Counted from the first letter of the stretch, positions 1 through 9,193 are shown. The stretch is DNA of 64,000 nucleotides from Streptomyces sp. NBC_01260 (GCF_036226405.1 NZ_CP108464.1:7874001-7938000); one strand, 5' to 3'. Notes: a model not told the origin generated them from the letters alone. Made by a program: numbers and translations.

Positions 1-434
1 TCAGCGCGACGTCGGGGGAGACCCTGGGCTGGCCCCAACTGGTCGGCACCGTACAGCAGGTATGGACCGGGCTCCCGTCCGATCAGCGTGCGAACACGGT
101 GATCTTCGCGGCGGACTACAGCGAGGCCGGCGCCATCAACGAACTGGGCCGGAGCGCCGGACTGCCCACCGCTGCGGGTGCGCAGAACACCGACTGGTGG
201 TGGGGCGCCGGCAACCCGGACGCCACGACCGTGGTGGCCGTCGCCCCCGGCCCCGCATACGCCCCCGGGTACACCGCCCACCTGCGCCGGTACTTCCGGC
301 ACGTCCGCGTGGCCGCCACCCTCTCCACCCCCGGCGGCGTGCACAACATCGAATCGGGAGGGCACGTCTACATCTGCACCGGCCCCCGCCGTCCCTGGGG
401 CGCGATGTGGCCCGAGCTGCGCAACTACGCGTGA
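1..434 (+). CDS. C-terminal part of a GT39/PMT-like membrane glycosyltransferase (5' end outside window)
   Basis: The reading frame is open from base 3 to a TGA at 432-434 and gives about 143 residues with no start in the window. The phrase VIFAADYSEAGAINELGR, followed by a WWWGAGNP stretch, is typical of the soluble C-terminal domain of Streptomyces ArnT/PMT-type glycosyltransferases (family knowledge). Those proteins carry an N-terminal multi-spanning membrane domain, which would lie upstream of this window. They transfer sugars from polyprenyl-phosphate donors at the outer face of the membrane. No membrane segment is visible in the fragment itself, so the call rests on tail similarity only. 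Confidence 0.65.
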   Translation, partial: SATSGETLGWPQLVGTVQQVWTGLPSDQRANTVIFAADYSEAGAINELGRSAGLPTAAGAQNTDWWWGAGNPDATTVVAVAPGPAYAPGYTAHLRRYFRHVRVAATLSTPGGVHNIESGGHVYICTGPRRPWGAMWPELRNYA

Positions 435-540
435 CGGCTCACCGCCGCCTCGTGTGCCCGTCTCCTGGTGTGACCGGCGTCAAGCTACGACGGATCTCGT
501 ATTATGGGGACTCCGGACGAAGCGACGATGCGGAGCCACC

Positions 541-909
541 GTGACCCCTGCCAGTGCCACAGAAGCGGCCGTCGGCGCCCGCACGCTGGCCCACCCGGCA
601 CGTGACGAGATCAGGATCGAGTCGGTGCTGCACGCGCTCTCCGACCCGGTGCGGCTGTGCGTGGTGCGTGAACTGGCCGCCGCGGACGAGGAACTCACCT
701 GTTCCCGGTTCGATCTGCCGGTGACCAAGTCGACCACCACGCACCACTTCCGGGTGCTGCGCGAGAGCGGCATCGTCCAGCAGATCTACCGGGGCACCGC
801 CAAGATGAACGGGCTGCGCCGCGAGGACCTGGAGGCGCTGTTCCCCGGACTGCTGGATCGCGTGCTCGAAGCCGCGAACCGGCAGGCGGACCGGCTCGGC
901 GAGGGCTGA
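541..909 (+). CDS. ArsR-family HTH transcriptional regulator
   Basis: A GTG at 541 with an upstream GGAG gives a 122-residue protein. The core (ALSDPVRLCVVRELA, then a recognition helix around TKSTTTHHFRVLRESGIV) is a winged helix of the ArsR type. No cysteine pair of the metal-sensing kind is seen; the single Cys in the CSRF segment is not paired, so metal sensing is not supported. The frame stays open upstream towards 178, but that segment has shadow-ORF composition, and the GTG directly precedes the typical N-terminus. A TATTAT box at 500-505 could be its -10. The target is unknown; the neighbouring reductase is on the other strand and convergent. Confidence 0.8.
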   Translation: MTPASATEAAVGARTLAHPARDEIRIESVLHALSDPVRLCVVRELAAADEELTCSRFDLPVTKSTTTHHFRVLRESGIVQQIYRGTAKMNGLRREDLEALFPGLLDRVLEAANRQADRLGEG

Positions 910-973
910 CCGCTCCGGCGAGGGCTGACCGGTTCGTGTGAGGCGGCCGGCCGCGCCACCGCCGGGTGGGCCC

Positions 974-2347
974 CTACGCGAGGCCGTCGCCCCGGGCCGC
1001 GTCCATCAGTCCCGGCCAGTCCGGGATCTTCACCGGCCCGCGGCCGAGCGACCGTCCCAGGGCCGCCTCCGCCCGTTCGATCGACAGCCAGCCGTCCCAC
1101 TCCACCGGCCGCAGCCCGTACGCCCGCAGCGCGGCCACCGGATCCGGTGCCGACGGGCGTCCGGCGAGCAGCGGGGCGTCCTCGGCCAAGGAGGCGACCG
1201 TCTCCTTGGCGCACGACCGGTTCGACCCGATGACCCCGGTCGGGCCCCGCTTGATCCACCCCGCGACGTACTGCCCGGGCGACGGGGCCGCGCCCCGCAG
1301 CACCCGGCCGGCCAGGTGGGGCACCGTCCCGCGCACCGGGTCGAAGGGCAGACCGGGCAAGGGCATCCCTCGGTAGCCGACCGCCCGCAGTACGAGCTGC
1401 GCGTCGATCTCCTCGAACGTACCGGTGTCCCGCACGCCGCCGGTGCCGTCCGGTGCCGTACGGGCGAACCGCACACCGGCCACCCGCCCCCGGCGCTCAA
1501 GGAGCGCGACCGGGCGCAGGTAGAACCGCAGCCCGATGGTTCGGGCCGGTGTCCGTCCGTCGGCAGAGACGTCCGCGGCCCACCCGCGCAGCACGTCGAG
1601 GTTCCGCCGCACCATCGCGGGGAGCGCCGGGGAGCCCGGTGCCGTACCGGCGTACGCCGGGTCCAGGACGAGCTCCGCCGGGTCCACGGTGATCCGTGCC
1701 CCGGGAAGCGCGCCGAGTTCCCGGAGCTCCTTGGTGGTGAACCTGGCCTGCGAGGGTCCCCGTCTGCCCGCCATGTGAATCTCACGCACCCGGCTGCCGG
1801 CCAGGGCGCCGAGCGCGGGCTCCGGCACATCGGTGGGCCGCAGTTCATCGGCGCCCCGCGCGAGGATCCGCGCCACGTCGACGGCGACATTGCCGATCCC
1901 GATCACCACGACGGAACGGGCCTGGAGCGCGAAACGGCCGGCGGCCGCATCGGGGTGAGCGCTGTACCAGGAGACGAAGTCGGTCGCCGAGTGGCTGCCG
2001 GGCAGCTCCTCCCCGGGGATGCCCAGCGGGCGGTCCGTGGCCGCCCCGACGCAGTAGACCACCGCCTGGTACAGCCCGCCGAGCTGCTCCGGCGACACCC
2101 CGTCCCCGCCCACCGGGACATTGCCGACGAAGGTGACCCGGTCGTGCTCCAGGACGGCCCGCAGGCTCTGCTGGAGCGATTTGATCTTCTCGTGGTCCGG
2201 GGCGACGCCGTACCGCACCAGGCCGTACGGACAGGGCAGCCGGTCCAGGACGTGCACCCGCACACCGGGCAGCAGGGGGTGGGCGACCAGTGCCTGGGCG
2301 GCGTAGATCCCGCTGGGGCCGGAGCCGACGACGGCGACGCGTTGCAC
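974..2347 (-). CDS. FAD-dependent ferredoxin/adrenodoxin-NADP reductase (FprA-like)
   Basis: About 457 residues. The N-terminal FAD-binding motif VAVVGSGPSGIYAAQAL and a second dinucleotide fold VVVIGIGNVAVDVARIL are followed near the C-terminus by GWIKRGPTGVIGSNRSCAKE, the hallmark of adrenodoxin reductase and mycobacterial FprA proteins. These enzymes pass electrons from NADPH to ferredoxin, for example for cytochromes P450. I chose the GTG at 2347 because it is preceded at good spacing by AGGGAAGAGG and begins directly at the FAD motif; the frame is open to an ATG at 2380. It stands alone, with a DUF305 gene upstream on the same strand and no ferredoxin gene beside it. Confidence 0.88.
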   Translation of the reverse strand: MQRVAVVGSGPSGIYAAQALVAHPLLPGVRVHVLDRLPCPYGLVRYGVAPDHEKIKSLQQSLRAVLEHDRVTFVGNVPVGGDGVSPEQLGGLYQAVVYCVGAATDRPLGIPGEELPGSHSATDFVSWYSAHPDAAAGRFALQARSVVVIGIGNVAVDVARILARGADELRPTDVPEPALGALAGSRVREIHMAGRRGPSQARFTTKELRELGALPGARITVDPAELVLDPAYAGTAPGSPALPAMVRRNLDVLRGWAADVSADGRTPARTIGLRFYLRPVALLERRGRVAGVRFARTAPDGTGGVRDTGTFEEIDAQLVLRAVGYRGMPLPGLPFDPVRGTVPHLAGRVLRGAAPSPGQYVAGWIKRGPTGVIGSNRSCAKETVASLAEDAPLLAGRPSAPDPVAALRAYGLRPVEWDGWLSIERAEAALGRSLGRGPVKIPDWPGLMDAARGDGLA

Positions 2348-2425
2348 GGCGCACCTCTTCCCTGAGGGTGCCTCCAGCATCGCACCGGCGGCGCCCGGCG
2401 GGGGAGAGGTGCGCCGGGTGTTTCG

Positions 2426-3097
2426 TCAGGAGGGGAGAGAGCGCATCCGGCTGATCTCGGTGGTCTGCTGGGCGACGACGTCGTCGGCCATCTCCTCGAC
2501 CTGGACGTTGTTCCCCTCCGAGAGCACCTCGGTTGCCATGCTGACCGCACCCTGGTGGTGGGTGATCATGCGCTTGAGGAACAGCTGGTCGAAGGCCTTG
2601 CCCTTCGCGGCCCGGAGCTGTTCCAGCTGGGCGGCGGTGGCCATGCCGGGCATGGCGCCGTGGTCATGGCCGTCGGCCTGCTCCGTCCGGCCGTGGCGGC
2701 TGAGCCAGCCCTTCATCGCGCCGATCTCGGGCTGCTGGGCCGCGGTGATGCGCTCGGCGAGCCGCTTGACCGCGGCCGAGCCGGAGCGGGAGGGGACCAG
2801 ACGGGTCAGTACCAGTGCCTGGGCATGGTGCTGGATCATCATCCGGACGTAGCGGACGTCCGCCGAGTTGGGGGTGTCCACCCCGGCGGCGGCCTTCGCG
2901 GCCTCCGAGGCCGAGAGCGTACGTGCCGGCTCCCCCGGCTTTCCGGGGGCCACGACCGAACTGCCCCCGCCCGCCCGGTCCTCCGGGCCGTTGTCACCGC
3001 CGCTCCCGTCGCATCCGCCCGAGGTGAGCACGGCTGCGGTGACGGCGGCGGCGAGGGCGGTTCCGCGGAACCGCCGGGACTGACGACGAATCAACAA
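2426..3097 (-). CDS. DUF305 family lipoprotein, His/Met-rich
   Basis: About 223 residues. A basic N-terminus, a hydrophobic stretch and the lipobox-like TSGGCDGSGG predict a lipoprotein. Two copies of the DUF305 signature are visible (MMIQHHAQAL and MITHHQGAVSMATE); such His/Met motifs have been linked to copper handling in this family. I chose a TTG start at 3097 because GGAGG lies five bases upstream; an ATG at 3142 is an alternative without a clear ribosome site. It is divergent from the LVIVD-repeat gene at 3273, and the two probably share the roughly 175-bp intergenic promoter region. The metal role is inference. Confidence 0.8.
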   Translation of the reverse strand: MLIRRQSRRFRGTALAAAVTAAVLTSGGCDGSGGDNGPEDRAGGGSSVVAPGKPGEPARTLSASEAAKAAAGVDTPNSADVRYVRMMIQHHAQALVLTRLVPSRSGSAAVKRLAERITAAQQPEIGAMKGWLSRHGRTEQADGHDHGAMPGMATAAQLEQLRAAKGKAFDQLFLKRMITHHQGAVSMATEVLSEGNNVQVEEMADDVVAQQTTEISRMRSLPS

Positions 3098-3272
3098 AGC
3101 GACCTCCGTTGATACATGGGTGGTTGCGCTCTGTCCTAGCACGTCAACGCACAGCTGTGATCAGAAACTTTCATTACGTCTCTGTTGCCATCTGTTGAGA
3201 TGCCCATGGCAAGGACGATACTGCCGGAGTCCGTGAACCGGTCAACCACATTCGGATCCATGGGAGGACGCA

Positions 3273-4763
3273 GTGACCTCGTTGCACACCACCCCGGTGC
3301 GGCGCAGACGTCTGGGCGTGGCGGCTGCCGCCGCCGGGCTCTTCGCCACTCTGCTGATGGCCGGACCCGCGGCCGCGACACCCGACCCGGGTGACTCGGC
3401 CGCGACCCGAACCGAAGTCTCCACGCGCCAGGAGGCGGAGGCGACCGCCGCGATCAAGAGCGGTGAGGTACCCGGCGTGGACGAGATCGTCCACAGCCCC
3501 AACATCACCCATCTCGCCAACGTCCCGAAGGACGCGCTCCAGGGGCTGAACACGGACCTGGCCTTCCAGGGGAAGTACGCCTACGCCGGGAACTACGACG
3601 GCTTCAGGATCTTCGACATCAGCAATCCGAAGTCGCCGAAGACGGTCGCCCAGGTCCTGTGCCCCGGATCGCAGAACGACATCTCCGTCTCCGGGAACCT
3701 GCTCTTCCTGTCGACCGACTCCTCGCGCAGCGACAACTCGTGTGCCAGCACCACCCAGCCCGCCACGGAGAAGTCCTCCTGGGAGGGCATGAAAGTCTTC
3801 GACATCAGCGACAAGCGCAATCCGAAGTACGTCGCCGCCGTCGAGACCGCGTGCGGATCGCACACCCACACGCTCGTCCCCGAGCGCAAGAACGTGTATG
3901 TGTACGTCTCCTCGTACTCGCCGAGTGAGGCGTTCCCGGACTGCCGGCCGCCGCATGACGGCATCTCCGTCATCAAGGTGCCGCGCCAGGCACCCGAGAA
4001 GGCCCGCGTCGTGAACTTCCCGGTGCTCTTCCCCGACGGCGGGAACCCGGGCGCGCCCACGAACCCGGGCGTGTCCAAGACCACCGGCTGCCACGACATC
4101 ACCGTGCTGCCCTCCAAGGACCTGGCCGCCGGTGCGTGCATGGGAGACGGTCTGCTGTTCTCCATCAAGGACCCGGAGAACCCGAAGATCATCGACCGGG
4201 TGCAGGACAACGTGAACTTCGCGTTCTGGCACTCGGCGACGTTCAACCAGCGCGCGGACAAGGTCGTCTTCACCGATGAGCTGGGCGGTGGCAGCGCGGC
4301 CACCTGCAACGAGGAGATCGGCCCGAAGCGCGGTGCCGACGGCATCTACGACATCGTCGGCAGGGGCGACCACCGTAAGCTGGTCTTCCGCAGCTACTTC
4401 AAGATCGACCGCCCGCAGGCCGACACCGAGGTCTGCGTCGCCCACAACGGTTCGATCATTCCGGTCAAGGGCCGTGACCTGATGGTCCAGGCCTGGTACC
4501 AGGGCGGAGTCTCGGTCTGGGACTTCACCGACTCGTCGAAGCCGAAGGAGATCGGCTTCTTCGAGCGCGGTCCCGTCAGCACGGATGAGGTCACCACGGC
4601 CGGTCCCTGGTCGGCGTACTACTACAACGGCTACATCTACTCCAACGACATCGCCAAGGGCTTCGACGTCCTGAGGATCGACGACCGGCGCACTGATCCG
4701 GCGAAGCGGGTGCGCACGGACGAGCTCAATGTCCAGACGCAGCCGGACTACTTCGACCGCTGA
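3273..4763 (+). CDS. Secreted LVIVD-repeat beta-propeller-like protein
   Basis: A GTG start at 3273 with GGGAGGA upstream encodes 496 residues. An Arg-rich N-terminus, a hydrophobic core and AGPAAATPD at about 33 form a Sec-type signal peptide. Repeated blocks such as DGFRIFDISNPKSPKTVAQV, KVFDISDKRNPKYVAAV and SVWDFTDSSKPKEIGFF are LVIVD repeats, which are predicted to build a beta-propeller. The biochemical role of this family is unknown. The gene is followed by a strong hairpin at 4819-4851. Divergent pairing with the DUF305 lipoprotein gene suggests a shared extracytoplasmic function, but this is only contextual. Confidence 0.85.
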   Translation: MTSLHTTPVRRRRLGVAAAAAGLFATLLMAGPAAATPDPGDSAATRTEVSTRQEAEATAAIKSGEVPGVDEIVHSPNITHLANVPKDALQGLNTDLAFQGKYAYAGNYDGFRIFDISNPKSPKTVAQVLCPGSQNDISVSGNLLFLSTDSSRSDNSCASTTQPATEKSSWEGMKVFDISDKRNPKYVAAVETACGSHTHTLVPERKNVYVYVSSYSPSEAFPDCRPPHDGISVIKVPRQAPEKARVVNFPVLFPDGGNPGAPTNPGVSKTTGCHDITVLPSKDLAAGACMGDGLLFSIKDPENPKIIDRVQDNVNFAFWHSATFNQRADKVVFTDELGGGSAATCNEEIGPKRGADGIYDIVGRGDHRKLVFRSYFKIDRPQADTEVCVAHNGSIIPVKGRDLMVQAWYQGGVSVWDFTDSSKPKEIGFFERGPVSTDEVTTAGPWSAYYYNGYIYSNDIAKGFDVLRIDDRRTDPAKRVRTDELNVQTQPDYFDR

Positions 4764-4818
4764 TCCGACGGCTGGACCGCCGCAGGGCGGGACGGCCTGC
4801 CCGCCCCGACCGTCACAC

Positions 4819-4851
4819 GGTCCCGCCGGGGGTTCCTCACCCGGCGGGACC
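4819..4851 (+). terminator. Hairpin terminator after the LVIVD-repeat gene
   Basis: A perfect 12-bp stem (GGTCCCGCCGGG pairing with CCCGGCGGGACC) with a 9-base loop lies 55 bases after the stop. There is no T-tract, as is common for Streptomyces terminators. Confidence 0.75.
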
Positions 4852-4929
4852 GGCGTGCCCCGCGAAGCCCGGCCCGCCGGGGGTGACCGCTGGTTCCGGC
4901 GACGCGGAGGACCGCCGGAGCCAGACGTC

Positions 4930-5154
4930 TCAGGCCGCCTCGTACAGGTGCGCCCGACCGCCCCGCCACTCGACCCACTCGGGGCTGTCCAGAATCCGCT
5001 CGGGGTCGTCCAGCCCCGCGCCCTCCAGGAACACGATCACATCGTGATCGGAGTGCGCGAGGCCGAGTATCTGGACCCGCCCGTCGCGCTGCACGGTGAC
5101 GCGTCGCCCGCCTGAGGGGGACGGACGGAAGATCACGATCGGGGGAGAAGTCAT
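4930..5154 (-). CDS. Small hypothetical protein (74 aa)
   Basis: An ATG at 5154 preceded by GGAGG (five bases spacing) encodes a 74-residue acidic protein that starts MTSPPIVIFRPSPSGGRRVT and contains DGRVQILGLAHSDHDVIVFL. The frame is open further upstream, but that part is Arg/Gly/Pro-rich shadow sequence. No signal peptide, membrane segment or known motif is seen. The coherent alternating hydrophobic pattern suggests a small beta-rich cytosolic protein. I do not recognise a function. Confidence 0.6.
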   Translation of the reverse strand: MTSPPIVIFRPSPSGGRRVTVQRDGRVQILGLAHSDHDVIVFLEGAGLDDPERILDSPEWVEWRGGRAHLYEAA

Positions 5155-5267
5155 GCCTCCAGGGTGCGACGCGCCGAAGGCCGCCGCACAGCGAACCGGA
5201 AACCCGGCCCCGGAGCCGATCAGCCAGGCGTGCGGAGGGCGAGCGCGGCCGCCCCGCCGGACAGCGG

Positions 5268-5447
5268 TCAGGCTGCGGACCGGGAGCCGCCGCCCGTGGC
5301 CGCGGCCCATTCGACCAGCAAGCGCTGGTACTCCTCCTCGTCCTCCGGGGACAGGCGTCCGCCCGAGCGCTGCCACAGATGGCGAATGTCTTCATTCACC
5401 GCTGAGGCGGAACGCACGGAACCGGACGGGTACGGAGTCGGGGCCAT
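5268..5447 (-). CDS. Small hypothetical protein with acidic helical C-terminal half
   Basis: 59 residues from the ATG at 5447. The second half (NEDIRHLWQRSGG then LSPEDEEEYQRLLVEWAAA) looks like two amphipathic helices with sensible codon use for the genus. A weak ribosome site (TGGTAGG) precedes it. An alternative ATG lies at 5477. No function is recognised. It is followed on the same strand by the 74-residue gene, so the two may be cotranscribed. Confidence 0.5.
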   Translation of the reverse strand: MAPTPYPSGSVRSASAVNEDIRHLWQRSGGRLSPEDEEEYQRLLVEWAAATGGGSRSAA

Positions 5448-5517
5448 ACCTACCAGGCTAAGGCCCCCATGTGACAATCAGACCCATTGGGCGCAAGGGA
5501 CATCTCTCACATGTTCC

Positions 5518-6219
5518 TCAGGCAACCCCGGGCACCAATCCGAGCTCCCGTAGCCCGTACGGCCGCTCGGCCAGCGGTGCGTGCTCCACGAACCGCACCT
5601 CGCAGCCCAGTGCGGCGGCTCCGGCGTCCGCGTGCCGGTCGTCGCCGACCATCACCACATCCGTCGGATGCTGTCCCAGAAGTGTGCAGGCCGTGTGGAA
5701 GAGCTGTGCGTCCGGCTTCTGGATGCCGTGCTCGAAGGACAGCACGTACGCGTCCACGAAGGCGTCCAGGCCGTGCGCCCGGAAGACCGGCCGCAGATCC
5801 CAGCCGATGTTGCTGACCACGCCGATCCGGACACCACTGCCGGCCAGCGCGCCCAGCACCTCGGCCGCGTCCGGATACGGACACCAGGCTTCCGGGGTCC
5901 GGTGCCGTTCGTACAGCGCGTCGTACAGCCCGGGATCAGGCAGCGCGACCTGGCGGGCCAGACCGGTGTACGCGGCCCGGTGCCGGTGCACGCTCTCGTC
6001 ACGGCAGGCCCAGTCCTCCGCCAGGGCTTCCGGCACCCGCTGCGGACTGGGTCCGCCCGGCAGCGCGCAGGCGGCCTCCAGCTCCCGTGCGTACCGGTCG
6101 AAGTCGGCCTCTTCCACGCTCACCCCCCGCACGGCGCAGGCCGCGGCGAGCCAGGACCGGACGGACTCGATCCGGAACAGCGTCCCGGAGAAGTCGAAGA
6201 GCACACCCTTGATCGGCAT
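5518..6219 (-). CDS. HAD-superfamily hydrolase
   Basis: 233 residues starting MPIKGVLFDFSGTLF. The four HAD motifs can be read: DFSGT (nucleophile Asp, but Ser in place of the usual second Asp), VVSN, QKPD with the conserved Lys, and VGDD. The Ser at the acid/base position occurs in several HAD subgroups, so phosphatase activity should not be assumed. The cap sequence between motifs I and II is helical, as in subfamily I. The start was chosen at the ATG at 6219 because the nucleophile motif begins eight residues later; the frame is open to 6405 with low-quality sequence. Confidence 0.82.
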   Translation of the reverse strand: MPIKGVLFDFSGTLFRIESVRSWLAAACAVRGVSVEEADFDRYARELEAACALPGGPSPQRVPEALAEDWACRDESVHRHRAAYTGLARQVALPDPGLYDALYERHRTPEAWCPYPDAAEVLGALAGSGVRIGVVSNIGWDLRPVFRAHGLDAFVDAYVLSFEHGIQKPDAQLFHTACTLLGQHPTDVVMVGDDRHADAGAAALGCEVRFVEHAPLAERPYGLRELGLVPGVA

Positions 6220-6265
6220 GGCCAGATCCTCGCCGATGTGCTGACAACGCCGCAAGGATGCCTGT

Positions 6266-6961
6266 TCAGACGTCGCGCGAACGCTGTTCACGCGACTCGT
6301 ACCGTTCGAATCCCGCGACCGCGAACGCGACCAGCGCGGCCCCCAGCAGCCACCCGCCCAGCACATCGGACGGCCAGTGCACGCCCAGGTAGAGCCGGGT
6401 GACACCCACCCCGAGCACCGAGACCCACGCCGCCACCAGGGCCGCCCGCCACATCCGGGGTCCGGCGCCGTGCCGGCGCAGCAGCCACAGCAGCAGTCCG
6501 CAGCTCACCATGGCCGTCAGCGCGTGCCCGGACGGGAACGCCGCGTAGTGGGCGGAGTCCACCGGGTCCGGCCACTGGGGACGCTCCCGGCCGACCGCGG
6601 CCTTGATCCCCTGCTGCAAGAGGCTGGAGAACAGGCTCGTCGCCGCCACCCAGCCCGCGAGCGGCCGGGCGCCGCGCCACCACAGGGCCACCACGGCGAC
6701 GGCGATCAGAGCGCGCATCGTCCAGGGGTCCCACAGCCAGTCCGTCAGCACCCGGTTGACGTGGACGAGGCCGGGCTCCGTCACCGCCCGCCGGTGCAAC
6801 GCGTCGGCGACCGTACGGTCCAGGCTCATCAGCGGTGACCACCGCGCGGCGACCAGGACCAGCAGCGTCAGGGAGAGGGCCGCACAGACGGTCCCGGTCC
6901 GCAGGGCCTGCCGGGAGGTGCGGATACGGTCCGGACGGGAGAGGAGCTGGGAGTGGTGCAT
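6266..6961 (-). CDS. PAP2-family membrane phosphatase
   Basis: 231 residues with about five to six hydrophobic segments. The tripartite phosphatase signature is complete: KAAVGRERPQ, PSGHAL and TRLYLGVHWPSDVLGG. These residues form the vanadium-haloperoxidase-like active site used for lipid phosphates such as undecaprenyl pyrophosphate or phosphatidate. It ends about 45 bp before the HAD gene on the same strand, so the two may be cotranscribed. The substrate cannot be told from sequence. Confidence 0.88.
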   Translation of the reverse strand: MHHSQLLSRPDRIRTSRQALRTGTVCAALSLTLLVLVAARWSPLMSLDRTVADALHRRAVTEPGLVHVNRVLTDWLWDPWTMRALIAVAVVALWWRGARPLAGWVAATSLFSSLLQQGIKAAVGRERPQWPDPVDSAHYAAFPSGHALTAMVSCGLLLWLLRRHGAGPRMWRAALVAAWVSVLGVGVTRLYLGVHWPSDVLGGWLLGAALVAFAVAGFERYESREQRSRDV

Positions 6962-7051
6962 GGAGAGATCCTCTCCGACGCGAGGTGCGTGGGGCCATCC
7001 CCGTGCTCCGGTCCCGGAGGGTGTGTTCCGCCGGCCGGGGGCGCTGTCCCG

Positions 7052-7987
7052 CTAACCCAGGGCGCTGATCGCCGGAACGAGCGCGACCAGCAGCGGAACC
7101 GCCGGTACGAGCGCGGCCGCCGCGGTCAGCCGCAGCCGGCGGCCCGCGGTGAGCCGCCCCGCAGGCGCCAGCAGCCGGTCGACCCGAAGCGGCACCTGCG
7201 CGTCCGGTGTCGGGGACGGGCCGAACACGCCCCGGTCCTCGTTGAGTTCGACCAGCGCCAGGGCGATCGTCAGCCGGCCGAAGCGGCGTGACGCCACATC
7301 GTCGGCGGCCAGCTCGACGAGCCGGTACATCTCGCCGCGAAACGCCGCGAACACCGGCACCTGCGGAAACCCGGACGCCAGCGCGGCGGAGCAGTTCAGC
7401 AGCCAGTCGTGGCGCGCCTTCGCGTGCCCCTGCTCATGCGCGAGCACCGCATTCAGCTGACGGCCCTTCAGCCTGCCCAGCGCGGCGGTGGTGATGACCA
7501 GTTGAGGTGCCGCGCCCGGCAGCCACCAGGCATCGGGCCGTTCCCCCTCCAGTACCACCAGCCGTTCGCTGCCGGGCTCCTCGCCGGGCATCAGCGGGGA
7601 GCGCACCAGGAGTTCGGCCCGCCGCCGCCTGCGACGCAGCTGCGCCCGGTGGATCTCCCGGGTCAGCATCGCGGCCGTCCACACACCGCCCAGTGCCAGC
7701 AGCACGGCCATCACGGCCGACCAGGGCCCGTATGCCGCAAGGGCGTAAGCCTCGACGACGGCGTGCGGCGCGGGCGCGAAGACATGGCCGCGCACCGCCT
7801 GCCAGGCCGCGGCCGCGCTGAACGTCATGGACAGTGCGAAGGAGAGCAGCACACCGGCCACCACGCACTGCCACACCCACAGCGCCACGACGGGCTCGCG
7901 CTCCGGCCATTCGGCCCGCGCCATCAGCCGCGGGGTCACGACGGCGGCCAGTGCACCGAGCAGCAGCAGCGCGAGGGAGACCAACAT
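7052..7987 (-). CDS. M56-family (BlaR1-like) membrane metallopeptidase
   Basis: 311 residues. Hydrophobic segments at the N-terminus, near 40-60, near 90-110 and at the C-terminus flank a cytosolic zinc-protease domain with the motif AVLAHEQGHAKARHDWLL (HExxH variant HEQGH). M56 peptidases such as BlaR1 and MecR1 cleave repressors of the BlaI/CopY type. No BlaI gene is adjacent here; instead a DUF5134 membrane protein gene sits upstream on the same strand, a pairing often seen in Streptomyces. The physiological substrate is unknown. Confidence 0.85.
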   Translation of the reverse strand: MLVSLALLLLGALAAVVTPRLMARAEWPEREPVVALWVWQCVVAGVLLSFALSMTFSAAAAWQAVRGHVFAPAPHAVVEAYALAAYGPWSAVMAVLLALGGVWTAAMLTREIHRAQLRRRRRRAELLVRSPLMPGEEPGSERLVVLEGERPDAWWLPGAAPQLVITTAALGRLKGRQLNAVLAHEQGHAKARHDWLLNCSAALASGFPQVPVFAAFRGEMYRLVELAADDVASRRFGRLTIALALVELNEDRGVFGPSPTPDAQVPLRVDRLLAPAGRLTAGRRLRLTAAAALVPAVPLLVALVPAISALG

Positions 7988-8073
7988 GGCGTCACCTTAT
8001 GAGGGGCACGGCACGCACGGGTATGGCTGTGCTCGCCAAGTGACGTACGCCACGGTTTGCCGGGTCAGCTGTC

Positions 8074-8664
8074 TCACAGAGTGAGCAGCATCGCGAACAT
8101 CGATATCCCCATGGTCAGACGGCAGGCCAGCGCCAGCTCCGGCCGGCCGGCCCAGCCGGCCGACGGCGGTCCGCCCGCCACGGCCCCGCCGCCGCTCGTC
8201 ATCGCGGCCACCGGGATCAGCCGGGCGCCCGAGTGCAGTACATAGGCGGCGTAGTAGGCGAGGAGCAGTCCGGTCAGCAGTGGTACGCCCCCGGCCGCCG
8301 CCATGGTGTGCGATCCGTGCCCGCCGTGCGCCGCCCCGCCGGGACCCGCCATCACGACGGCCATGTAGACCATCGCCGACGAGCCGACCAGATGGTGCAG
8401 ATGGTGACCGCTGCGGCGGGAGAACCACAGGGCGCGCAACGCGGCGACGCCGAACAGCGCCGCGTACACGGCCCATCCCCACGCGGGCGGGGCGAGGACG
8501 GCCGCGGGCACCGCCATCGCGGCCATCCCGAAGCCCATCACGGCCTCCGCACGCGCCGTCCTGCGCTCCTCCCCGGTCCCGCTGCGGGTACGCAGCAGGC
8601 AGTACGCGCCTGTCAGAGCGCACAACGCCATCAGCAGCCAGCCGGACATCGCCGGACCATGCAC
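8074..8664 (-). CDS. DUF5134 family membrane protein
   Basis: 196 residues from a GTG at 8664 preceded by GGGGGAGG at six bases. Seven hydrophobic segments are predicted by eye, with His residues in membrane-proximal positions (RSGHHLHHLV and AHGGHGSHTM). This matches DUF5134, a four-to-seven-span family of unknown function. The start beginning VHGPAMSGWLL is preferred over an upstream ATG at 8691. It lies 86 bp upstream of the M56 peptidase gene on the same strand and is likely its partner. Confidence 0.75.
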   Translation of the reverse strand: MHGPAMSGWLLMALCALTGAYCLLRTRSGTGEERRTARAEAVMGFGMAAMAVPAAVLAPPAWGWAVYAALFGVAALRALWFSRRSGHHLHHLVGSSAMVYMAVVMAGPGGAAHGGHGSHTMAAAGGVPLLTGLLLAYYAAYVLHSGARLIPVAAMTSGGGAVAGGPPSAGWAGRPELALACRLTMGISMFAMLLTL

Positions 8665-8806
8665 AGCGGACCTCCCCCGGGCGAACGACATCGCCGTCGC
8701 CTAGTCGATGCCCGGGGCCGGACGCCTGTACGCGGCGCACTGGAGTACTGGGGGAGCGCGCGGCGGGGGTGTATTGCGAAACGGCTGGTGCGAGCGGCTC
8801 CGGATG

Positions 8807-9193
8807 TCAGGGCCGGAAGCGCAGCGGATGGTCCTCGGGCACCTCGACGACGGCGATGCGGACCCCGTCCGGATCGGAGATCCACATCTCGTCGAGTCCC
8901 CAGGGCTCACGCCTCGGCGCCCGCAGCACCTCAACACCGTGGGCCGACAACTCCTCGTATGCCGCCCGCACATCGGCCACCTGGAGCCACAGCAGCAGCC
9001 CGGGGGCCGGTGGCGCGTCACCGCGTCCGGACACTTCCAGGAAGCCGCCGCCCAGGAAGTAGACCGTCCCCCGCTCGGGACCGGTGCCGAACTCCCGGTG
9101 GACGGGCAGGCCGAGGGACTCCCCGTAGAAGGCGCGTGACCGTTCGGGGTCCGTGGGGCGCAACAGGATCCGGCTGCTCAGCACATGAACCAT
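8807..9193 (-). CDS. VOC (glyoxalase/bleomycin-resistance) family protein
   Basis: 128 residues with the paired beta-alpha-beta-beta-beta modules of the vicinal-oxygen-chelate fold. The first module runs RILLRPTDPERSRAFYGESLG and the second WLQVADVRAAYEELSAHGVEV, ending WISDPDGVRIAVVEVPE. The fold binds a divalent metal, but the full set of metal ligands cannot be assigned here. It could be a lyase, dioxygenase or antibiotic-binding protein. It is divergent from the acetyltransferase gene at 9334. Confidence 0.82.
   Translation of the reverse strand: MVHVLSSRILLRPTDPERSRAFYGESLGLPVHREFGTGPERGTVYFLGGGFLEVSGRGDAPPAPGLLLWLQVADVRAAYEELSAHGVEVLRAPRREPWGLDEMWISDPDGVRIAVVEVPEDHPLRFRP

Noticed and set aside
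938..2365. 475-codon plus-strand frame opposite the ferredoxin reductase gene
   Set aside because: High-GC shadow frame; the minus strand carries complete FAD and NADP motifs.
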